The notes below the pieces were generated by a model, which was not told where the DNA came from, made no database searches, and saw nothing but the letters and a program-made list of their open reading frames with translations. Of a stretch of 64,000 nucleotides of DNA, positions 50,168 through 62,181 are shown piece after piece. Origin of the DNA: Streptomyces hayashii (GTDB lineage Bacteria > Actinomycetota > Actinomycetes > Streptomycetales > Streptomycetaceae); assembly GCF_024539815.1 (NCBI RefSeq), contig NZ_JAHHIU010000064.1, forward strand, positions 1 through 64,000. The letters are read 5' to 3'. Position 1 is the stretch's first letter; each line of letters starts with the position of its first letter. Made by a program: the position numbers and the translations under genes.

Positions 50168-50383
50168 ATGTCGAACCACACCTACCGGGTCACGGAGATC
50201 GTCGGCACTTCGCCGGACGGCGTCGACGCGGCCGTCCGCAACGGCCTGGCCCGCGCCTCGCGCACCCTGCGCAACCTGGACTGGTTCGAGGTCACCCAGG
50301 TGCGCGGCCAGATCGAGAACGGCGACATCGCGCACTGGCAGGTGGGCCTGAAGGTCGGCTTCCGGCTCGACGAGTCGGACTGA
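50168..50383 (+). CDS. Dodecin
   Basis: The 71-residue protein matches the dodecin family throughout: YRVTEIVGTSPDGVDAAVRNG, then LDWFEVTQVRG with the flavin-stacking Trp, and HWQVGLKVGFRL at the end. Dodecins form dodecamers that store or buffer flavins or CoA. GAGAGGAG precedes the ATG. A run of GTGAC motifs (about 50108-50155) lies in its upstream region. It is outside the biosynthetic cluster. Confidence 0.96.
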   Translation: MSNHTYRVTEIVGTSPDGVDAAVRNGLARASRTLRNLDWFEVTQVRGQIENGDIAHWQVGLKVGFRLDESD

Positions 50384-50480
50384 CGGCCGGCCCTCGCAGG
50401 GACCGCCCTCGCACGGACGGCCCCCGCACGGACGACGGGAGCGGGTTCCGCCGGGCGCGGGAGCCCCGCGTCCGGGCGGC

Positions 50481-50972
50481 TCAGGTGCGGCCCTCCCCCT
50501 CCTGGGCCTGCTGAAGCGTGCCCGAAGGGGCGGTCCAACGAGCCCTCACCACGGTGAAGCCGGCGCGTTCGGCGTCGTCGCACACGAGCTCGTCGTCGTC
50601 CACCAGCACGCGCACGTCCCGACCGCGGGCGAGTCTGCGCAGGGTCTCCAGTTTGGTGCGGCGCGCGGGCCTGCGGTCGTCGTTGCGCCGCATGTGCAGG
50701 CGTCCCTCGGGCAGCCCCTGCGCGGCGAGCCAGGCCAGGGTGTCCCGGCGGCAGCGCTCGGGCCGTCCGGTGAGGTAGACGACCTCGCACTCCTCGGCGC
50801 TCGCCACCGCCAGCGCGACGCCCTCCGGGATCGGGGGGTCCTGCGGCGCGGCCGCGAAGAACGCGTCCCAGTCGCGCGGCTTGCGCTCCAGGAACCGCTG
50901 CCGATGGGCCGTGTCGGCCAGGGTGTTGTCCAGATCGAACACGGCGAGAGGCCGTCTGCTGCTGTCGGTCAC
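50481..50972 (-). CDS. HAD-family phosphatase (polynucleotide kinase 3'-phosphatase-like)
   Basis: The 163-residue product starts with VFDLDNTLAD (nucleophile Asp13, Asp15), followed by YLTGRPERCR (motif II Thr), a Lys in RRTKLETL, and VLVDDDELVCDDA (motif IV). Size and motif spacing resemble the C-terminal phosphatase part of T4-type polynucleotide kinase and related acid phosphatases. The substrate is unknown. It is a single gene convergent with dodecin. Confidence 0.85.
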   Translation of the reverse strand: MTDSSRRPLAVFDLDNTLADTAHRQRFLERKPRDWDAFFAAAPQDPPIPEGVALAVASAEECEVVYLTGRPERCRRDTLAWLAAQGLPEGRLHMRRNDDRRPARRTKLETLRRLARGRDVRVLVDDDELVCDDAERAGFTVVRARWTAPSGTLQQAQEGEGRT

Positions 50973-51085
50973 GACACCACCCTAAGCAGACGGCCGCCCC
51001 CGCCGGTCCCTTCCGGCGGGCGGGGTCGACGCCCACGGTCCGCGGCGTTCAGGAATCCTCACGGCCGGCAGGCGTTGAACCCGGT

Positions 51086-52129
51086 ATGAGTTCCGCGATC
51101 GCCTCCGCCCGTTTCTCCGTCCTCGACCGCTCGCGCGTCCGCGAGGGGCACACCGGCGCCGAGGCGCTGCGGGACACGGTGGCGCTGGCGAGGGAGGTCG
51201 AGCGCCTCGGCTACCACCGGTTCTGGGTCTCCGAGCACCACGGAGTGCCGGGGGTCGCGGGTTCGGCGCCCACCGTGCTGGCCGCAGCCGTGGCCGGGGC
51301 GACGCGCACGATCCGCGTGGGGACCGGCGGGGTGATGCTGCCCAACCACCGGCCGCTGGTCGTGGCCGAGCAGTTCGGCGTGCTGGAGTCGCTGTTCCCC
51401 GGCCGGATCGACATGGGTCTCGGTCGCTCCGTGGGCTTCACCGACGGGGTGCGCCGGGCGCTCGGCCGCGACAAGGGCGACGCCGACGACTTCGCCGGCC
51501 AGCTGGAGGAACTCCTCGGCTGGTTCCGGAGCCCCTCCCCCGCCGGGGTGCACGCGTACCCGGCACGGGGGCTGAGCGTGCCGCCGTTCGTGCTGGCCAT
51601 GGGCGAGGGGGCGGACATCGCCGCGCGCGCGGGCCTGCCGATGGTCATCGGCGACCTCCGCGACCGTGAGCGGATGCGGCGCGGCGTCGACCGCTACCGC
51701 GCCCGCTTCCGGCCCTCCGTCTGGGCGGCGGAGCCGTACGTGGTCGTCTCGGGGACGGTCGCCGTGGCGTCGACGCCGGAGGCGGCGCACCGGCTTCTGG
51801 TCCCGGAGGCCTGGTCGATGGCGCACTCGCGCACCCACGGGGTCTTCCCGCCGCTGCCGCCGGCCGAGGAGGCCGAGACCCGGACCATGACCGCGAAGGA
51901 ACGCGGCTTCTACGAGTCCGGGCTCGCCGGGCAGATCGCCGGCCCGCAGGAGCAGGTCGCCCACGAACTGGAGACGGTGCTGAAGGAGACGGGAGCGCAG
52001 GAGGTCCTGGTCACGACCAGCACCCACGACCGTGCGGCGCTGGTCGACTCCTACCGGCGGCTCGCCGCGATCGTGCGGGCGGCACGGGGCGACGCGCAGG
52101 CCGACGCGGACGCCGATGCGCGCGCCTGA
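51086..52129 (+). CDS. Luciferase-like flavin-dependent oxidoreductase
   Basis: The 347-residue TIM-barrel protein has FWVSEHHGVPGVAGSAPTVL, a hallmark of the F420/FMN luciferase-like group, then GTGGVMLPNHRPL and DMGLGRS. Such proteins are common chromosomal oxidoreductases of unknown substrate. It is not closely related to the cluster monooxygenase at 8964. It stands alone with its own start at 51086; the C-terminal tail is Ala/Asp-rich. Confidence 0.9.
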   Translation: MSSAIASARFSVLDRSRVREGHTGAEALRDTVALAREVERLGYHRFWVSEHHGVPGVAGSAPTVLAAAVAGATRTIRVGTGGVMLPNHRPLVVAEQFGVLESLFPGRIDMGLGRSVGFTDGVRRALGRDKGDADDFAGQLEELLGWFRSPSPAGVHAYPARGLSVPPFVLAMGEGADIAARAGLPMVIGDLRDRERMRRGVDRYRARFRPSVWAAEPYVVVSGTVAVASTPEAAHRLLVPEAWSMAHSRTHGVFPPLPPAEEAETRTMTAKERGFYESGLAGQIAGPQEQVAHELETVLKETGAQEVLVTTSTHDRAALVDSYRRLAAIVRAARGDAQADADADARA

Positions 52130-52287
52130 CCGTCCGCCCCGGCGGCTCCGCCGGTCGCCGGGCGTCGCACCACCGGCGACCGTAGGATTGCGGGGTTTGT
52201 CCCGCCCTCCCGACCTCCTTCGCCGCGCTCCCGGCACCAGCCGCCGGCCCAGCCCCTGACGACGACCCGACCCGTACGGAGTTCTCC

Positions 52288-54660
52288 ATGTCGAGCCCCT
52301 CCGAACCGCCCGGCTCCGCCCCCTCCGTGCGAGCGGGGCACGTCTGCGTCCGGGGCGCGCGCGAGCACAACCTCCGGGGCGTGGACGTCGACGTACCGCG
52401 CGACGTGGTGGCCGTGTTCACCGGGGTGTCCGGCTCGGGGAAGTCCTCCCTCGCGTTCGGGACGATCTACGCGGAGGCCCAGCGCCGGTACTTCGAGTCG
52501 GTCGCGCCGTACGCGCGCCGGCTGATCCACCAGGTCGGCGCGCCCGACGTCGACGAGATCACCGGGCTGCCCCCGGCGGTCTCCCTCCAGCAGCGCCGGT
52601 CGGCTCCCACCTCGCGTTCGTCGGTGGGCACGGTCACGAACCTGTCGAACTCGCTGCGGATGCTCTTCTCCCGGGCCGGCGACTACCCGCCGGGCGCCGA
52701 GCGCCTCGACTCCGACTCCTTCTCGCCCAACACGGCGGCCGGGGCCTGCCCCGAGTGCCACGGGCTCGGCGAGGTCCACCGCGCCACGCAGGAGTCCCTG
52801 GTCCCGGATCCGACGTTGTCCATCCGCGAGGGCGCGATCGCCGCGTGGCCCGGCGCCTGGCAGGGCAAGAACCTGCGGGACATCCTCGACGCGCTCGGCC
52901 ACGACGTCGACGTCCCGTGGCGCGACCTTCCGGCCGGGCAGCGCGAGTGGATCCTGTTCACGGACGAGCAGCCCGTGGTGACGGTTCATCCGGTGCGGGA
53001 CGCCGACCGCATCCAACGCCCCTACCAGGGCACGTACATGAGCGCTCACCGCTATGTGATGAAGACCTTCGCCGACTCCCGGAGCGCGGCCCTGCGGGCC
53101 AGGGCGGAGCGGTTCCTGACGTCCGCGCCCTGCCCGGCGTGCGGCGGCGCCAGGCTGCGGCCGGAGGCCCTCGCCGTGACCTTCGCGGGCCGGACGATCG
53201 CGGACATGGCCGCGCTCCCGCTGACGGACCTCGCCCGGCTTCTCGACGGCAGGTCGCAGGCGGCGCGCGTCCTCACCGAGGATCTCAAGTCCCGTATCGC
53301 ACCCGTCGTCGAACTCGGCCTGGGCTATCTCTCCCTGGACCGCGCCGCGCCCACCCTCTCCGCGGGCGAGTTGCAGCGGCTGCGGCTCGCCACCCAGCTG
53401 CGCTCCGGACTGTTCGGGGTGGTGTACGTGCTCGACGAGCCGTCGGCGGGACTGCACCCGGCGGACACCCAGGCTCTGCTCACGGTGTTGCGGCGGCTGA
53501 AGGCCGCGGGCAACTCGGTGTTCGTGGTGGAGCACCAGCTGGACGTGATGCGCGCCGCCGACTGGCTGGTGGACGTGGGCCCGCGGGCGGGCGAGCACGG
53601 CGGGCAGGTGCTGCACAGCGGTCCGGTGGCGGACCTGGAGTCGGTCGAGGAGTCGGCGACGGCGCGTCATCTCTTCGGCCGTTCCCTGGCGCCGGCACGC
53701 GAAGTACGCGCCGCGCGGGGGTGGTTGGAGGTCGGCCCGGTCACCCGGCACAACCTGCGCGGGGTGACGGCCCGCTTCCCGCTGGGCGTGTTCACCGCGG
53801 TGACGGGCGTCTCGGGCTCGGGAAAGTCGACGCTCGTCGGGGAGATCACCGACGAACTGCCCGGCGTGGACCGGCTGGTCTCGGTCGACCAGAAGCCGAT
53901 CGGGCGCACCCCTCGGTCCAACCTGGCCACCTACACGGGCCTGTTCGACGTCGTCCGCAAGGTGTTCGCGGCGACGGACGCGGCGCGGGCCAGGGGCTAC
54001 GGCGCGGGCCGCTTCTCCTTCAACGTGGCGGGAGGACGCTGCGAGACCTGCCAGGGCGAGGGCTTCGTGAGCGTCGAGCTGCTCTTCCTGCCGAGCACGT
54101 ACGCGCCCTGCCCGGACTGCGGCGGGGCCCGCTACAACACGGCGACCCTCGAAGTGGCCTACCGGGACCGGAACATCGCGCAGGTGCTGGACCTGACCGT
54201 CGAGGCGGCGGCCGGTTTCTTCGCCGACACCCCGGCCGTCTCCCGCAGCCTGGCCGCACTCCTCGACGTCGGTCTGGGCTATCTGCGCCTCGGCCAGCCG
54301 GCGACGGAGCTCTCCGGCGGCGAGGCGCAGCGCATCAAGCTGGCGACCGAGCTGCAGCGGACCCGGCGCGGCCACACCCTCTACCTCCTCGACGAACCGA
54401 CGACCGGGCTGCACCCGGCCGACGTCGAGGTCCTGATGCGCGAGCTGCACGCCCTGGTCGACGCCGGGAACACCGTCGTCGCCGTCGAGCACGACATGGC
54501 GGTGGTGGCGGGCGCGGACTGGGTGATCGACCTCGGTCCCGGCGGCGGCGACGCGGGCGGCCGCGTCGTGGCGACGGGGACGCCGGCCGAGGCGGCCGGG
54601 GCGCGGGGCAGCGCGACGGCGCCCTATCTGGCCCGCGCGCCGGCCCTCGGACGCGATTGA
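52288..54660 (+). CDS. UvrA-like ABC ATPase (short, class II)
   Basis: The 790-residue tandem ABC protein has GVSGSGKS Walker A motifs near residues 46-53 and about 508-515, ABC signatures LSAGELQRL and LSGGEAQRI, Walker [11 protein letters not shown] and [10 protein letters not shown], and zinc-finger pairs CPECHG, CETCQG and CPDCGG. It is about 150 residues shorter than UvrA, consistent with UvrA2/DrrC-type paralogues, some of which give resistance to DNA-binding drugs. It is 3.8 kb outside the cluster edge, so a self-resistance role is only possible. Its 3' end overlaps the convergent reductase gene by 37 bp. Confidence 0.93.
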   Translation: MSSPSEPPGSAPSVRAGHVCVRGAREHNLRGVDVDVPRDVVAVFTGVSGSGKSSLAFGTIYAEAQRRYFESVAPYARRLIHQVGAPDVDEITGLPPAVSLQQRRSAPTSRSSVGTVTNLSNSLRMLFSRAGDYPPGAERLDSDSFSPNTAAGACPECHGLGEVHRATQESLVPDPTLSIREGAIAAWPGAWQGKNLRDILDALGHDVDVPWRDLPAGQREWILFTDEQPVVTVHPVRDADRIQRPYQGTYMSAHRYVMKTFADSRSAALRARAERFLTSAPCPACGGARLRPEALAVTFAGRTIADMAALPLTDLARLLDGRSQAARVLTEDLKSRIAPVVELGLGYLSLDRAAPTLSAGELQRLRLATQLRSGLFGVVYVLDEPSAGLHPADTQALLTVLRRLKAAGNSVFVVEHQLDVMRAADWLVDVGPRAGEHGGQVLHSGPVADLESVEESATARHLFGRSLAPAREVRAARGWLEVGPVTRHNLRGVTARFPLGVFTAVTGVSGSGKSTLVGEITDELPGVDRLVSVDQKPIGRTPRSNLATYTGLFDVVRKVFAATDAARARGYGAGRFSFNVAGGRCETCQGEGFVSVELLFLPSTYAPCPDCGGARYNTATLEVAYRDRNIAQVLDLTVEAAAGFFADTPAVSRSLAALLDVGLGYLRLGQPATELSGGEAQRIKLATELQRTRRGHTLYLLDEPTTGLHPADVEVLMRELHALVDAGNTVVAVEHDMAVVAGADWVIDLGPGGGDAGGRVVATGTPAEAAGARGSATAPYLARAPALGRD

Positions 54661-55712
54661 CCGCGCTGCTCGCGCCAGGCCCGGTAGTGGTCTGCCAGGG
54701 TCTCCTCGATCGGACGGTAGACCAGGCCCAGTTCCTCGACGCTCCTGCGGTTGTCGACCGGGAAGCGGATGCCCAGGTGGTTGCGGATGTAGCGCTGGGA
54801 GAGGCCGAAGGCGGGGCCGAGGAGGCGCACCGGCCAGTGCGGGAGGGCGGTGCGGGGCAGGCGCGGGTTTCGCGGGTGGCGGCTGCGCAGGATCGCCGAC
54901 ATCTGGTGGAAGGAGGTCATCTCCCGTGCGGCGACGATGTAGCGGCCGTGCGCTTCGGGGTGTTCCGCCGCCGCGATGTGGGCCGCCGCCACGTCCCGCA
55001 CGTCGGCGGTGGTGAAGCTGAAGTCCGGGGCGCCGTAGAAGAAGTAGCCCTTGAACAGCTCGTCCAGCAGGAACAGGCTGCCCGAGTCCGAGGCGGGGGT
55101 GAGGGAGGGGCCCAGGATCAGGCCGGGGTTGACGGCGACCATGCGCCAGCGGTCCTGGGCGGCCTCGGCCTCCCAGGCCGCCTTCTCGGCGACCGTCTTG
55201 GCGTAGTGGTACGGGTTGTTCTCCACCGTGCTGGTGGTGTTGAAGTACTTCTCCGACAGGGTCCGTCCGTCCATCTCGCGCACGTCGACGTAGTCGCCGA
55301 AGATCGCCCCGACCGTGGACGTGAAGACGAGGCGTTCGACCGTCTCGGTGCGGTTCACGGCCGCGACCACGTGGTGCGTCCCGCGCAGGGCGGGCTCCAC
55401 GACGTCGCGCCGGCCGTCCTTGATCTTCTCCGGCATCAGGAAGGGCGACGCCACGTGGAAGACCACCGCGCAGCCCTTCGTCGCCTCGTCGAAGGAGCCG
55501 TCGGCCAGCAGATCGGCCTCGAACAGGTCGAGTCGGCCGGGATGGGCGTCCTGGAGGGCGCGCAGCGGCCGGAGTTTCACCGTGTTCGCCATGGAGCGCA
55601 CGGTGGTGTGCACGCGGTACCCGCGTTCCAGGAGTTGCCGTACGAGGTGGGCGGCCACGAAACCGCTGCCCCCCGTCACGAGGGCCGTCCGGCCGGCCGG
55701 GCTTCCGTTCAC
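54624..55712 (-). CDS. NAD(P)-dependent epimerase/reductase (dihydroflavonol reductase-like SDR)
   Basis: The 362-residue extended SDR starts at a GTG (55712) behind GAGGGGAG. It has VTGGSGFVAAHL (cofactor-binding glycines near residue 13), a catalytic YHYAK near 168, and FTSTVGAIFG. Relatives reduce aldehydes or ketones on aromatic or aliphatic substrates; the substrate is unknown here. A longer upstream frame overlaps the acyltransferase gene and is rejected. It ends inside the convergent uvrA-like gene. Confidence 0.88.
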   Translation of the reverse strand: MNGSPAGRTALVTGGSGFVAAHLVRQLLERGYRVHTTVRSMANTVKLRPLRALQDAHPGRLDLFEADLLADGSFDEATKGCAVVFHVASPFLMPEKIKDGRRDVVEPALRGTHHVVAAVNRTETVERLVFTSTVGAIFGDYVDVREMDGRTLSEKYFNTTSTVENNPYHYAKTVAEKAAWEAEAAQDRWRMVAVNPGLILGPSLTPASDSGSLFLLDELFKGYFFYGAPDFSFTTADVRDVAAAHIAAAEHPEAHGRYIVAAREMTSFHQMSAILRSRHPRNPRLPRTALPHWPVRLLGPAFGLSQRYIRNHLGIRFPVDNRRSVEELGLVYRPIEETLADHYRAWREQRGQSRPRAGARAR

Positions 55713-55776
55713 GCGCGCTCCCCTCGGAGTTCGGGATGCGTCATGATCCCACCATGGGTGGCCGACGCCCCCTCGA

Positions 55777-56781
55777 CTACCGGGAATTCGTGGCAGCGGC
55801 ATCCGCCGGCCCGGCCGTCGTCGGCCCGTGCCGCAGGCTTCGCGGGCCCGCCGGGACCTGGCGACGCGCACTGCGACGCCGGCGTGCGCCCGTCCTCGCC
55901 GCCATGACGTCCCCGTCACCATGGCGTCCGGCGAGGAGGTGGCCCGCAGGGCCGGACCCGGCGCCGTGCTCGCCGACCGCGACGAGGGCCCGCCGCTCGT
56001 GCGGCCGGCCCAGCACCGCGGTCCCGGCGGCGGCCAGCGCCTTGCGGTCGCGGTGGTCGCCGGGCGTGAGCACGGGCCGCACCTCGACCTCGGCCACCAG
56101 GCCCCGGGCGCACACCACCCGCCACAGCGAGGCGAGGAGCGGGTCGTCGCCGACGAACGCGGGCGCGGTGCTCGCCGCTCCCCCGCGGTCCCGGTAGACG
56201 ATGCGCACGGGCAGGACGGGCGTCCCGGCGTCCAGCGCCGCCTGGAACACCGCCCGCCGGAAGGGCCCCTGGGCGCGGCCGCACCAGGTGCTGCCCTCGG
56301 GGAACACCGCGACGGCCCGTCCGGCACGCAGCGCGTCGGCGATCCGGGCGACCGTCGCGGGCAGGGCGCGCAGCCGGTCGCGGTCGATGAACAGGACGCC
56401 GCCGCGCGCGGCCAGCGCGCCCGCCACCGGCCAGCGCCGGATCTCGGCCTTGGCGAGCATCCGGGCCGGACGGACGGCGGCCAGCAGCGGGATGTCCAGC
56501 CAGGAGACGTGGTTCGCGACCAGGAGGAGCCCGGTGGCCGTGGGCGCGGTCGCGCCGCTCACGCGGATCCGGACCCCGGCCGCCCGCACGACGGCCCGGC
56601 TCCAGCACCGCACGACGCGGGCGGGAACCCGCTGTCCCACGGGTGACAGCGCCACCCCGACGAGGACCAGCACGACCACCGTCGTGAGCCGGAGCACGGC
56701 CCGCGGCAGGCCCGTGAGGGGCGTCGTCGCCCGCACGCACGCCCGCGGGGTGCAGGGCGCGCTCGGCAGCCAGACGCTCAT
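55777..56781 (-). CDS. olsA: 1-acyl-glycerol-phosphate-type acyltransferase, ornithine lipid O-acyltransferase
   Basis: The 334-residue PlsC-family enzyme has a hydrophobic N-terminal segment at about 27-48, the catalytic NHVSWLD near residue 96 and the acyl-acceptor site FPEGST near 165. It overlaps (TGATG) the gene for a GNAT N-acyltransferase of the OlsB type. That pairing is the signature of ornithine lipid synthesis, where this enzyme would O-acylate lyso-ornithine lipid. The C-terminal tail is Arg-rich. The function is inferred from the pairing, since the motifs alone also fit phosphatidic acid synthesis. Confidence 0.8.
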   Translation of the reverse strand: MSVWLPSAPCTPRACVRATTPLTGLPRAVLRLTTVVVLVLVGVALSPVGQRVPARVVRCWSRAVVRAAGVRIRVSGATAPTATGLLLVANHVSWLDIPLLAAVRPARMLAKAEIRRWPVAGALAARGGVLFIDRDRLRALPATVARIADALRAGRAVAVFPEGSTWCGRAQGPFRRAVFQAALDAGTPVLPVRIVYRDRGGAASTAPAFVGDDPLLASLWRVVCARGLVAEVEVRPVLTPGDHRDRKALAAAGTAVLGRPHERRALVAVGEHGAGSGPAGHLLAGRHGDGDVMAARTGARRRRSARRQVPAGPRSLRHGPTTAGPADAAATNSR

Positions 56782-57554
56782 CAGGCCGGGACGAGGGAGA
56801 GGAAGTGCTTCAGGTAGCGCGCGTTCACCCGCCGCATCGGCAGCAGCACGTACAGGTCGGCGACGCCGAAGTCGGGGTCGTGGGCGGGCTCCCCGCACAC
56901 CCAGGCGCCGAGACGGAGGTAGCCGCGCAGCAGGGCGGGGAGCTCGGTGCGGGCGAGCGGGCCCGGCCCCTGCGGGGTCCAGGGCCGCAGGGGGCGTACC
57001 CGGTACTCCGGCGGCGCCAGGTGCTTCTCGCGCACCCGGTCCCAGGTAGCGGTCGCCAGGGCGCCGCCGTCGGCGAGCGGGACCGAGCAGCAGCCGGCCA
57101 GCCACTCGTGGCCGCGGTCCACCATGTAGCGGGCGATCCCGGCCCAGATGAGGCCTATGACGGCGCCGTCGCGGTGGGCGGGGTGCACGCAGGAGCGGCC
57201 CACCTCGACCAGGCCGGAGCGGATCGCGTCGAGCGGGCTCAGGTCGAACTCGCCCTCGGAGTACAGCCGTCCGGCGATCGCGGCCCGCTCGGGCGGCAGC
57301 AGCCGGTAGGTGCCGACCACGTCGCCGGTGGCGGCGTCCCGGATGAGCAGGTGGTCGCAGTGGGCGTCGAAGGCGTCCGTGTCCAGGCCCGGTTCCGGGC
57401 CGTCGAGACGGGCGCCCAGTTCCCCGGCGAACACCTGGTGGCGCAGCCGCTGCGCGGCCCGGACGTCGTCCTGGTCGCGGGCGAGCGACACGAGGTAGCC
57501 GGAGCCGCCGGGCACGGCGGCGAGGGCGGGGGGCGAGAGGGGCATGGCGGTCAT
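56781..57554 (-). CDS. olsB: Ornithine-acyl-ACP N-acyltransferase (GNAT)
   Basis: The 257-residue OlsB/hemolysin-like acyltransferase has LRHQVFAGELGARLD near residue 40, EVGRSCVHPAHRDG near 119, and a C-terminal half for acyl-ACP contact. OlsB moves a 3-hydroxyacyl group to ornithine to make lyso-ornithine lipid, which the following acyltransferase completes; the product is a phosphorus-free membrane lipid. The start ATG at 57554 has GGAG just upstream. It overlaps the downstream gene by one base. Confidence 0.83.
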   Translation of the reverse strand: MTAMPLSPPALAAVPGGSGYLVSLARDQDDVRAAQRLRHQVFAGELGARLDGPEPGLDTDAFDAHCDHLLIRDAATGDVVGTYRLLPPERAAIAGRLYSEGEFDLSPLDAIRSGLVEVGRSCVHPAHRDGAVIGLIWAGIARYMVDRGHEWLAGCCSVPLADGGALATATWDRVREKHLAPPEYRVRPLRPWTPQGPGPLARTELPALLRGYLRLGAWVCGEPAHDPDFGVADLYVLLPMRRVNARYLKHFLSLVPA

Positions 57555-57712
57555 GGAGGTCTCCTGCGCCGGGCGGAAGAAGCATGGGTACGGTGCACGG
57601 GGGACTGCACCTGCTTTCTTCCGCGGCCGGCTGGCGTGGGCGTGACCGCCGCGGGGCCCGTGGATGTGCGGCTGCTGAATGCCAGGCGCTCCGCCGGGCC
57701 CCGCACGCCAGA

Positions 57713-57745
57713 CGGGACCGGGGATGAGCACCACTCCCGGTCCCG
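57713..57745. terminator. Hairpin terminator downstream of sdhB
   Basis: CGGGACCGGG and CCCGGTCCCG form a perfect 10-bp stem around a 13-nt loop, about 50 bp past the sdhB stop. A second imperfect dyad, GCGGAAGAAGCA/TGCTTTCTTCCGC, lies at about 57573-57624 before olsB. The rest of 57555-57793 shows no gene. Confidence 0.65.
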
Positions 57746-57793
57746 CCCGTCCGCGCTGTTCGGCGAACGTTCTTCTCGACTGCCCCGGAGCTC

Positions 57794-58539
57794 CTACCGC
57801 TTGGCCGCCTTGCGCGTGGCGCGCAGCCACTCCCGGTTCATGGCGGTGATGGACACCAGCGGGATGCCCTTCGGGCAGGCCGTCGCGCACTCCCCCGCGA
57901 GGGTGCAGCCGCCGAACCCCTCCTCGTCCATCTGCGCGACCATGTCCAGCACCCGGGTCTCCCGCTCGGGCGCTCCCTGCGGCAGCACGTTGAGGTGATT
58001 GATCTTGGCGGAGGTGAACAGCATCGCCGCGCCGTTGGGACAGGCGGCCACGCAGGCCCCGCATCCGATGCACTCGGCGTGCTCGAACGCGAAGTCGGCG
58101 TCCGGCTTGGGCACGGGGGTGGCGTGCGCCTCGGGGGCTGCGCCGGTGGGGGCGGTGATGTAGCCGCCGGCCTGGATGATGCGGTCGAACGCCGACCGGT
58201 CGACCACCAGGTCCTTGATCACCGGGAAGGCGGCGGCCCGCCACGGCTCGACGTCGATGGTGTCGCCGTCCTGGAAGGACCGCATGTGCAGCTGGCAGGT
58301 GGTGGTGCGTTCGGGGCCGTGCGCGTCGCCGTTGACGACGAGCGAGCAGGCGCCGCAGATGCCCTCGCGGCAGTCGTGGTCGAAGGCGACCGGATCCTCC
58401 CCGCGCAGGATGAGGTCCTCGTTGAGGGTGTCGAGCATCTCCAGGAAGGACATGTCGGGCGAGATGCCGTCCACCTCGTAGGTGGACATGGCGCCGTCGG
58501 CGTCGGCGGCGCGCTGCCGCCACACGCGCAGGGTGAGCT

Positions 58540-58543
<4 letters not shown>
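57794..58543 (-). CDS. sdhB: Succinate dehydrogenase/fumarate reductase iron-sulfur subunit
   Basis: The 249-residue protein has a plant-type [2Fe-2S] site (CREGICGAC, with the fourth Cys in TTTCQLH) and two cluster sites in the C-terminal half ([12 protein letters not shown] and [12 protein letters not shown]). It passes electrons from the flavoprotein to the membrane cytochrome. The start overlaps the sdhA stop (ATGA). A palindromic terminator follows the gene. Confidence 0.95.
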
Positions 58544-60486
<1,943 letters not shown>

Positions 60487-60487
60487 G

Positions 60488-61195
60488 TCAGCTCACCACT
60501 CCGGTCATGACGCCCACGGGTACGGCGACGAAGCCGACCGTGAGCAGCAGCGCGAGGACGTTGCCGATGGTCTTCAGGGCGCGGTCGCGGGCGCGGCTGC
60601 CGACGCCGAGGGTCTGGGCGGCGCTCCAGAAGCCGTGCCGCACGTGCAGGCCGAGCGCGAGCATCGCGACGATGTAGACGACGTTGCCGTACCAGGTGGA
60701 GAAGGTGTCCACGACGTTCTGGTACGGGTGGCCCTCCTGGAAGCCGCCGCTGTGCACGGTGCCGGTCGTCAGGTCGAGGAGGTGCCAGACGATGAACAGG
60801 CCGAGGATGATCCCGCCCCAGCGCATGGTGCGTGTGGCGTAGCTCGTCCGGGGCTTGCTGTGGACGTACCGACCGGGGCGCGCCCTGATGTCGCGGCGGC
60901 TGAGCTGGTAGGCGCAGACGGCGTGCGCGACGACCGCCGCGACCAGCACCGCCCGGATCAGCCACAGCGTCCACTCGTAGTGCATGAACGGTTCGCCGAC
61001 CGTGCGCAGCCAGTGCGCGTAGTGGTTGAACTCGCCCGGCCCGAAGAAGATCTTCAGGTTGCCGATCATGTGAACGACCAGGTACAGCAGCATGATCAGG
61101 CCGCTGACGGCCATCACCGCCTTCTTGCCGACCGAGGAGTCCCACACGGTGCGCGCCATGGACGACCGTCGGTCCGTCCGCGTTGCCAGAGCCAT
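60488..61195 (-). CDS. sdhC: Succinate dehydrogenase cytochrome b subunit (class B, single anchor)
   Basis: The 235-residue membrane protein has five hydrophobic segments and histidines in [26 protein letters not shown] and HVRHGFW that can bind two hemes. No sdhD follows, as expected for the Bacillus-type enzyme with one anchor. It is the first gene of the operon; the LysR gene starts 85 bp away on the other strand. Confidence 0.94.
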   Translation of the reverse strand: MALATRTDRRSSMARTVWDSSVGKKAVMAVSGLIMLLYLVVHMIGNLKIFFGPGEFNHYAHWLRTVGEPFMHYEWTLWLIRAVLVAAVVAHAVCAYQLSRRDIRARPGRYVHSKPRTSYATRTMRWGGIILGLFIVWHLLDLTTGTVHSGGFQEGHPYQNVVDTFSTWYGNVVYIVAMLALGLHVRHGFWSAAQTLGVGSRARDRALKTIGNVLALLLTVGFVAVPVGVMTGVVS

Positions 61196-61255
61196 GTCTC
61201 AAGACGCTAGGGCGGTCACCCCCGATCGGTCCAAGACATGGTCCGGCTCGTTTCC

Positions 61256-61270
61256 ATAGCGTGCGCCTAT
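61256..61270. promoter_or_regulatory. LysR-type dyad between sdhC and the regulator
   Basis: ATAG-CGTGCGC-CTAT is a perfect dyad of the T-N11-A form used by LysR proteins. It lies 10 bp before the regulator start at 61280 and about 61 bp upstream of sdhC, suitable for autorepression and control of the sdh operon. Confidence 0.6.
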
Positions 61271-61279
61271 CATGACTGG

Positions 61280-62164
61280 ATGCAGTTCCAGCAGCTCCAG
61301 TACTTCGTGGCGGTCGCCGAGACCCGGCACTTCACCCGGGCCGCCGAGCTCGTGCACGTCGCGCAGCCGTCGCTGTCGCAGCAGATCAAGGCGCTGGAGC
61401 GGGAGTTGGGCGCGGATCTGTTCCAGCGCGCGCGGGGCAACATCACGCTCACCGACGCGGGCGAGGCGCTGCTGCCGCTGGCCCGGCGGATCCTGGCCGA
61501 CACCGAGACCGCACGGTACGAGGTGCAGGAGCTGGTGCAGCTGCGCAGCGGCCGGGTGCGGCTGGGGGCCACGCCGAGCCTGTGCACGGGTCTGCTGCCG
61601 GACGTGCTGCGCGCCTTCCACGACCGCTACCCGGGCATCCGGCTGCTGATCGAGGAGGGCGGCTCGCACGACCTCGTCCGTGAGCTGGCCCGCGGCGCCC
61701 TCGATCTCGCCCTGGTCGTGCTGCCCCTGCCGACGCCGTCCCCCGCGCTGACGACGGTGGAGCTGCTGCGCGAGGACCTGGTCGTGGTCTCGTCGCCCGA
61801 GGCCTCCCAGCCGGGGGACGGACGGCGGACCGTCCGGATCGCCGACCTGGAGCGCGAGCGTCTGGTGATGTTCCGGCACGGCTACGACCTGCGGGAGCTC
61901 ACCGTGGCCGCCTGCCGGGGCGAGGGCTTCGAGCCCGACTTCGCGGTCGAGGGCGGCGAGATGGACGCGGTGCTCGGATTCGTGCGGGCCGGCCTCGGGG
62001 TGGCCGTCGTCCCCCGCATGGTGGCCGCGCGCTCGGGCCGGGGACTGCGGGTCACCCCACTCGCCCGGCCGGGCCTGCACCGCACGATCGCCCTCGCCCA
62101 CCGCAGCGACGTGGCGCCGCCCCGCGCGGCCCGGGAACTTCAGCGGATGCTGCTGGAGCGGTGA
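61280..62164 (+). CDS. LysR-family regulator divergent from sdhCAB
   Basis: The 294-residue LysR protein has an N-terminal winged helix-turn-helix (FTRAAELVHVAQPSLSQQIKALE) and a periplasmic-binding-protein-like sensor domain from about residue 90. The ATG giving MQFQQLQYF is chosen because this is where the family begins; an upstream in-frame start only adds a poorly conserved extension into the operator. It probably regulates the divergent succinate dehydrogenase operon. Confidence 0.93.
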   Translation: MQFQQLQYFVAVAETRHFTRAAELVHVAQPSLSQQIKALERELGADLFQRARGNITLTDAGEALLPLARRILADTETARYEVQELVQLRSGRVRLGATPSLCTGLLPDVLRAFHDRYPGIRLLIEEGGSHDLVRELARGALDLALVVLPLPTPSPALTTVELLREDLVVVSSPEASQPGDGRRTVRIADLERERLVMFRHGYDLRELTVAACRGEGFEPDFAVEGGEMDAVLGFVRAGLGVAVVPRMVAARSGRGLRVTPLARPGLHRTIALAHRSDVAPPRAARELQRMLLER

Positions 62165-62181
62165 GTCCGGCCCGCCCCGCG

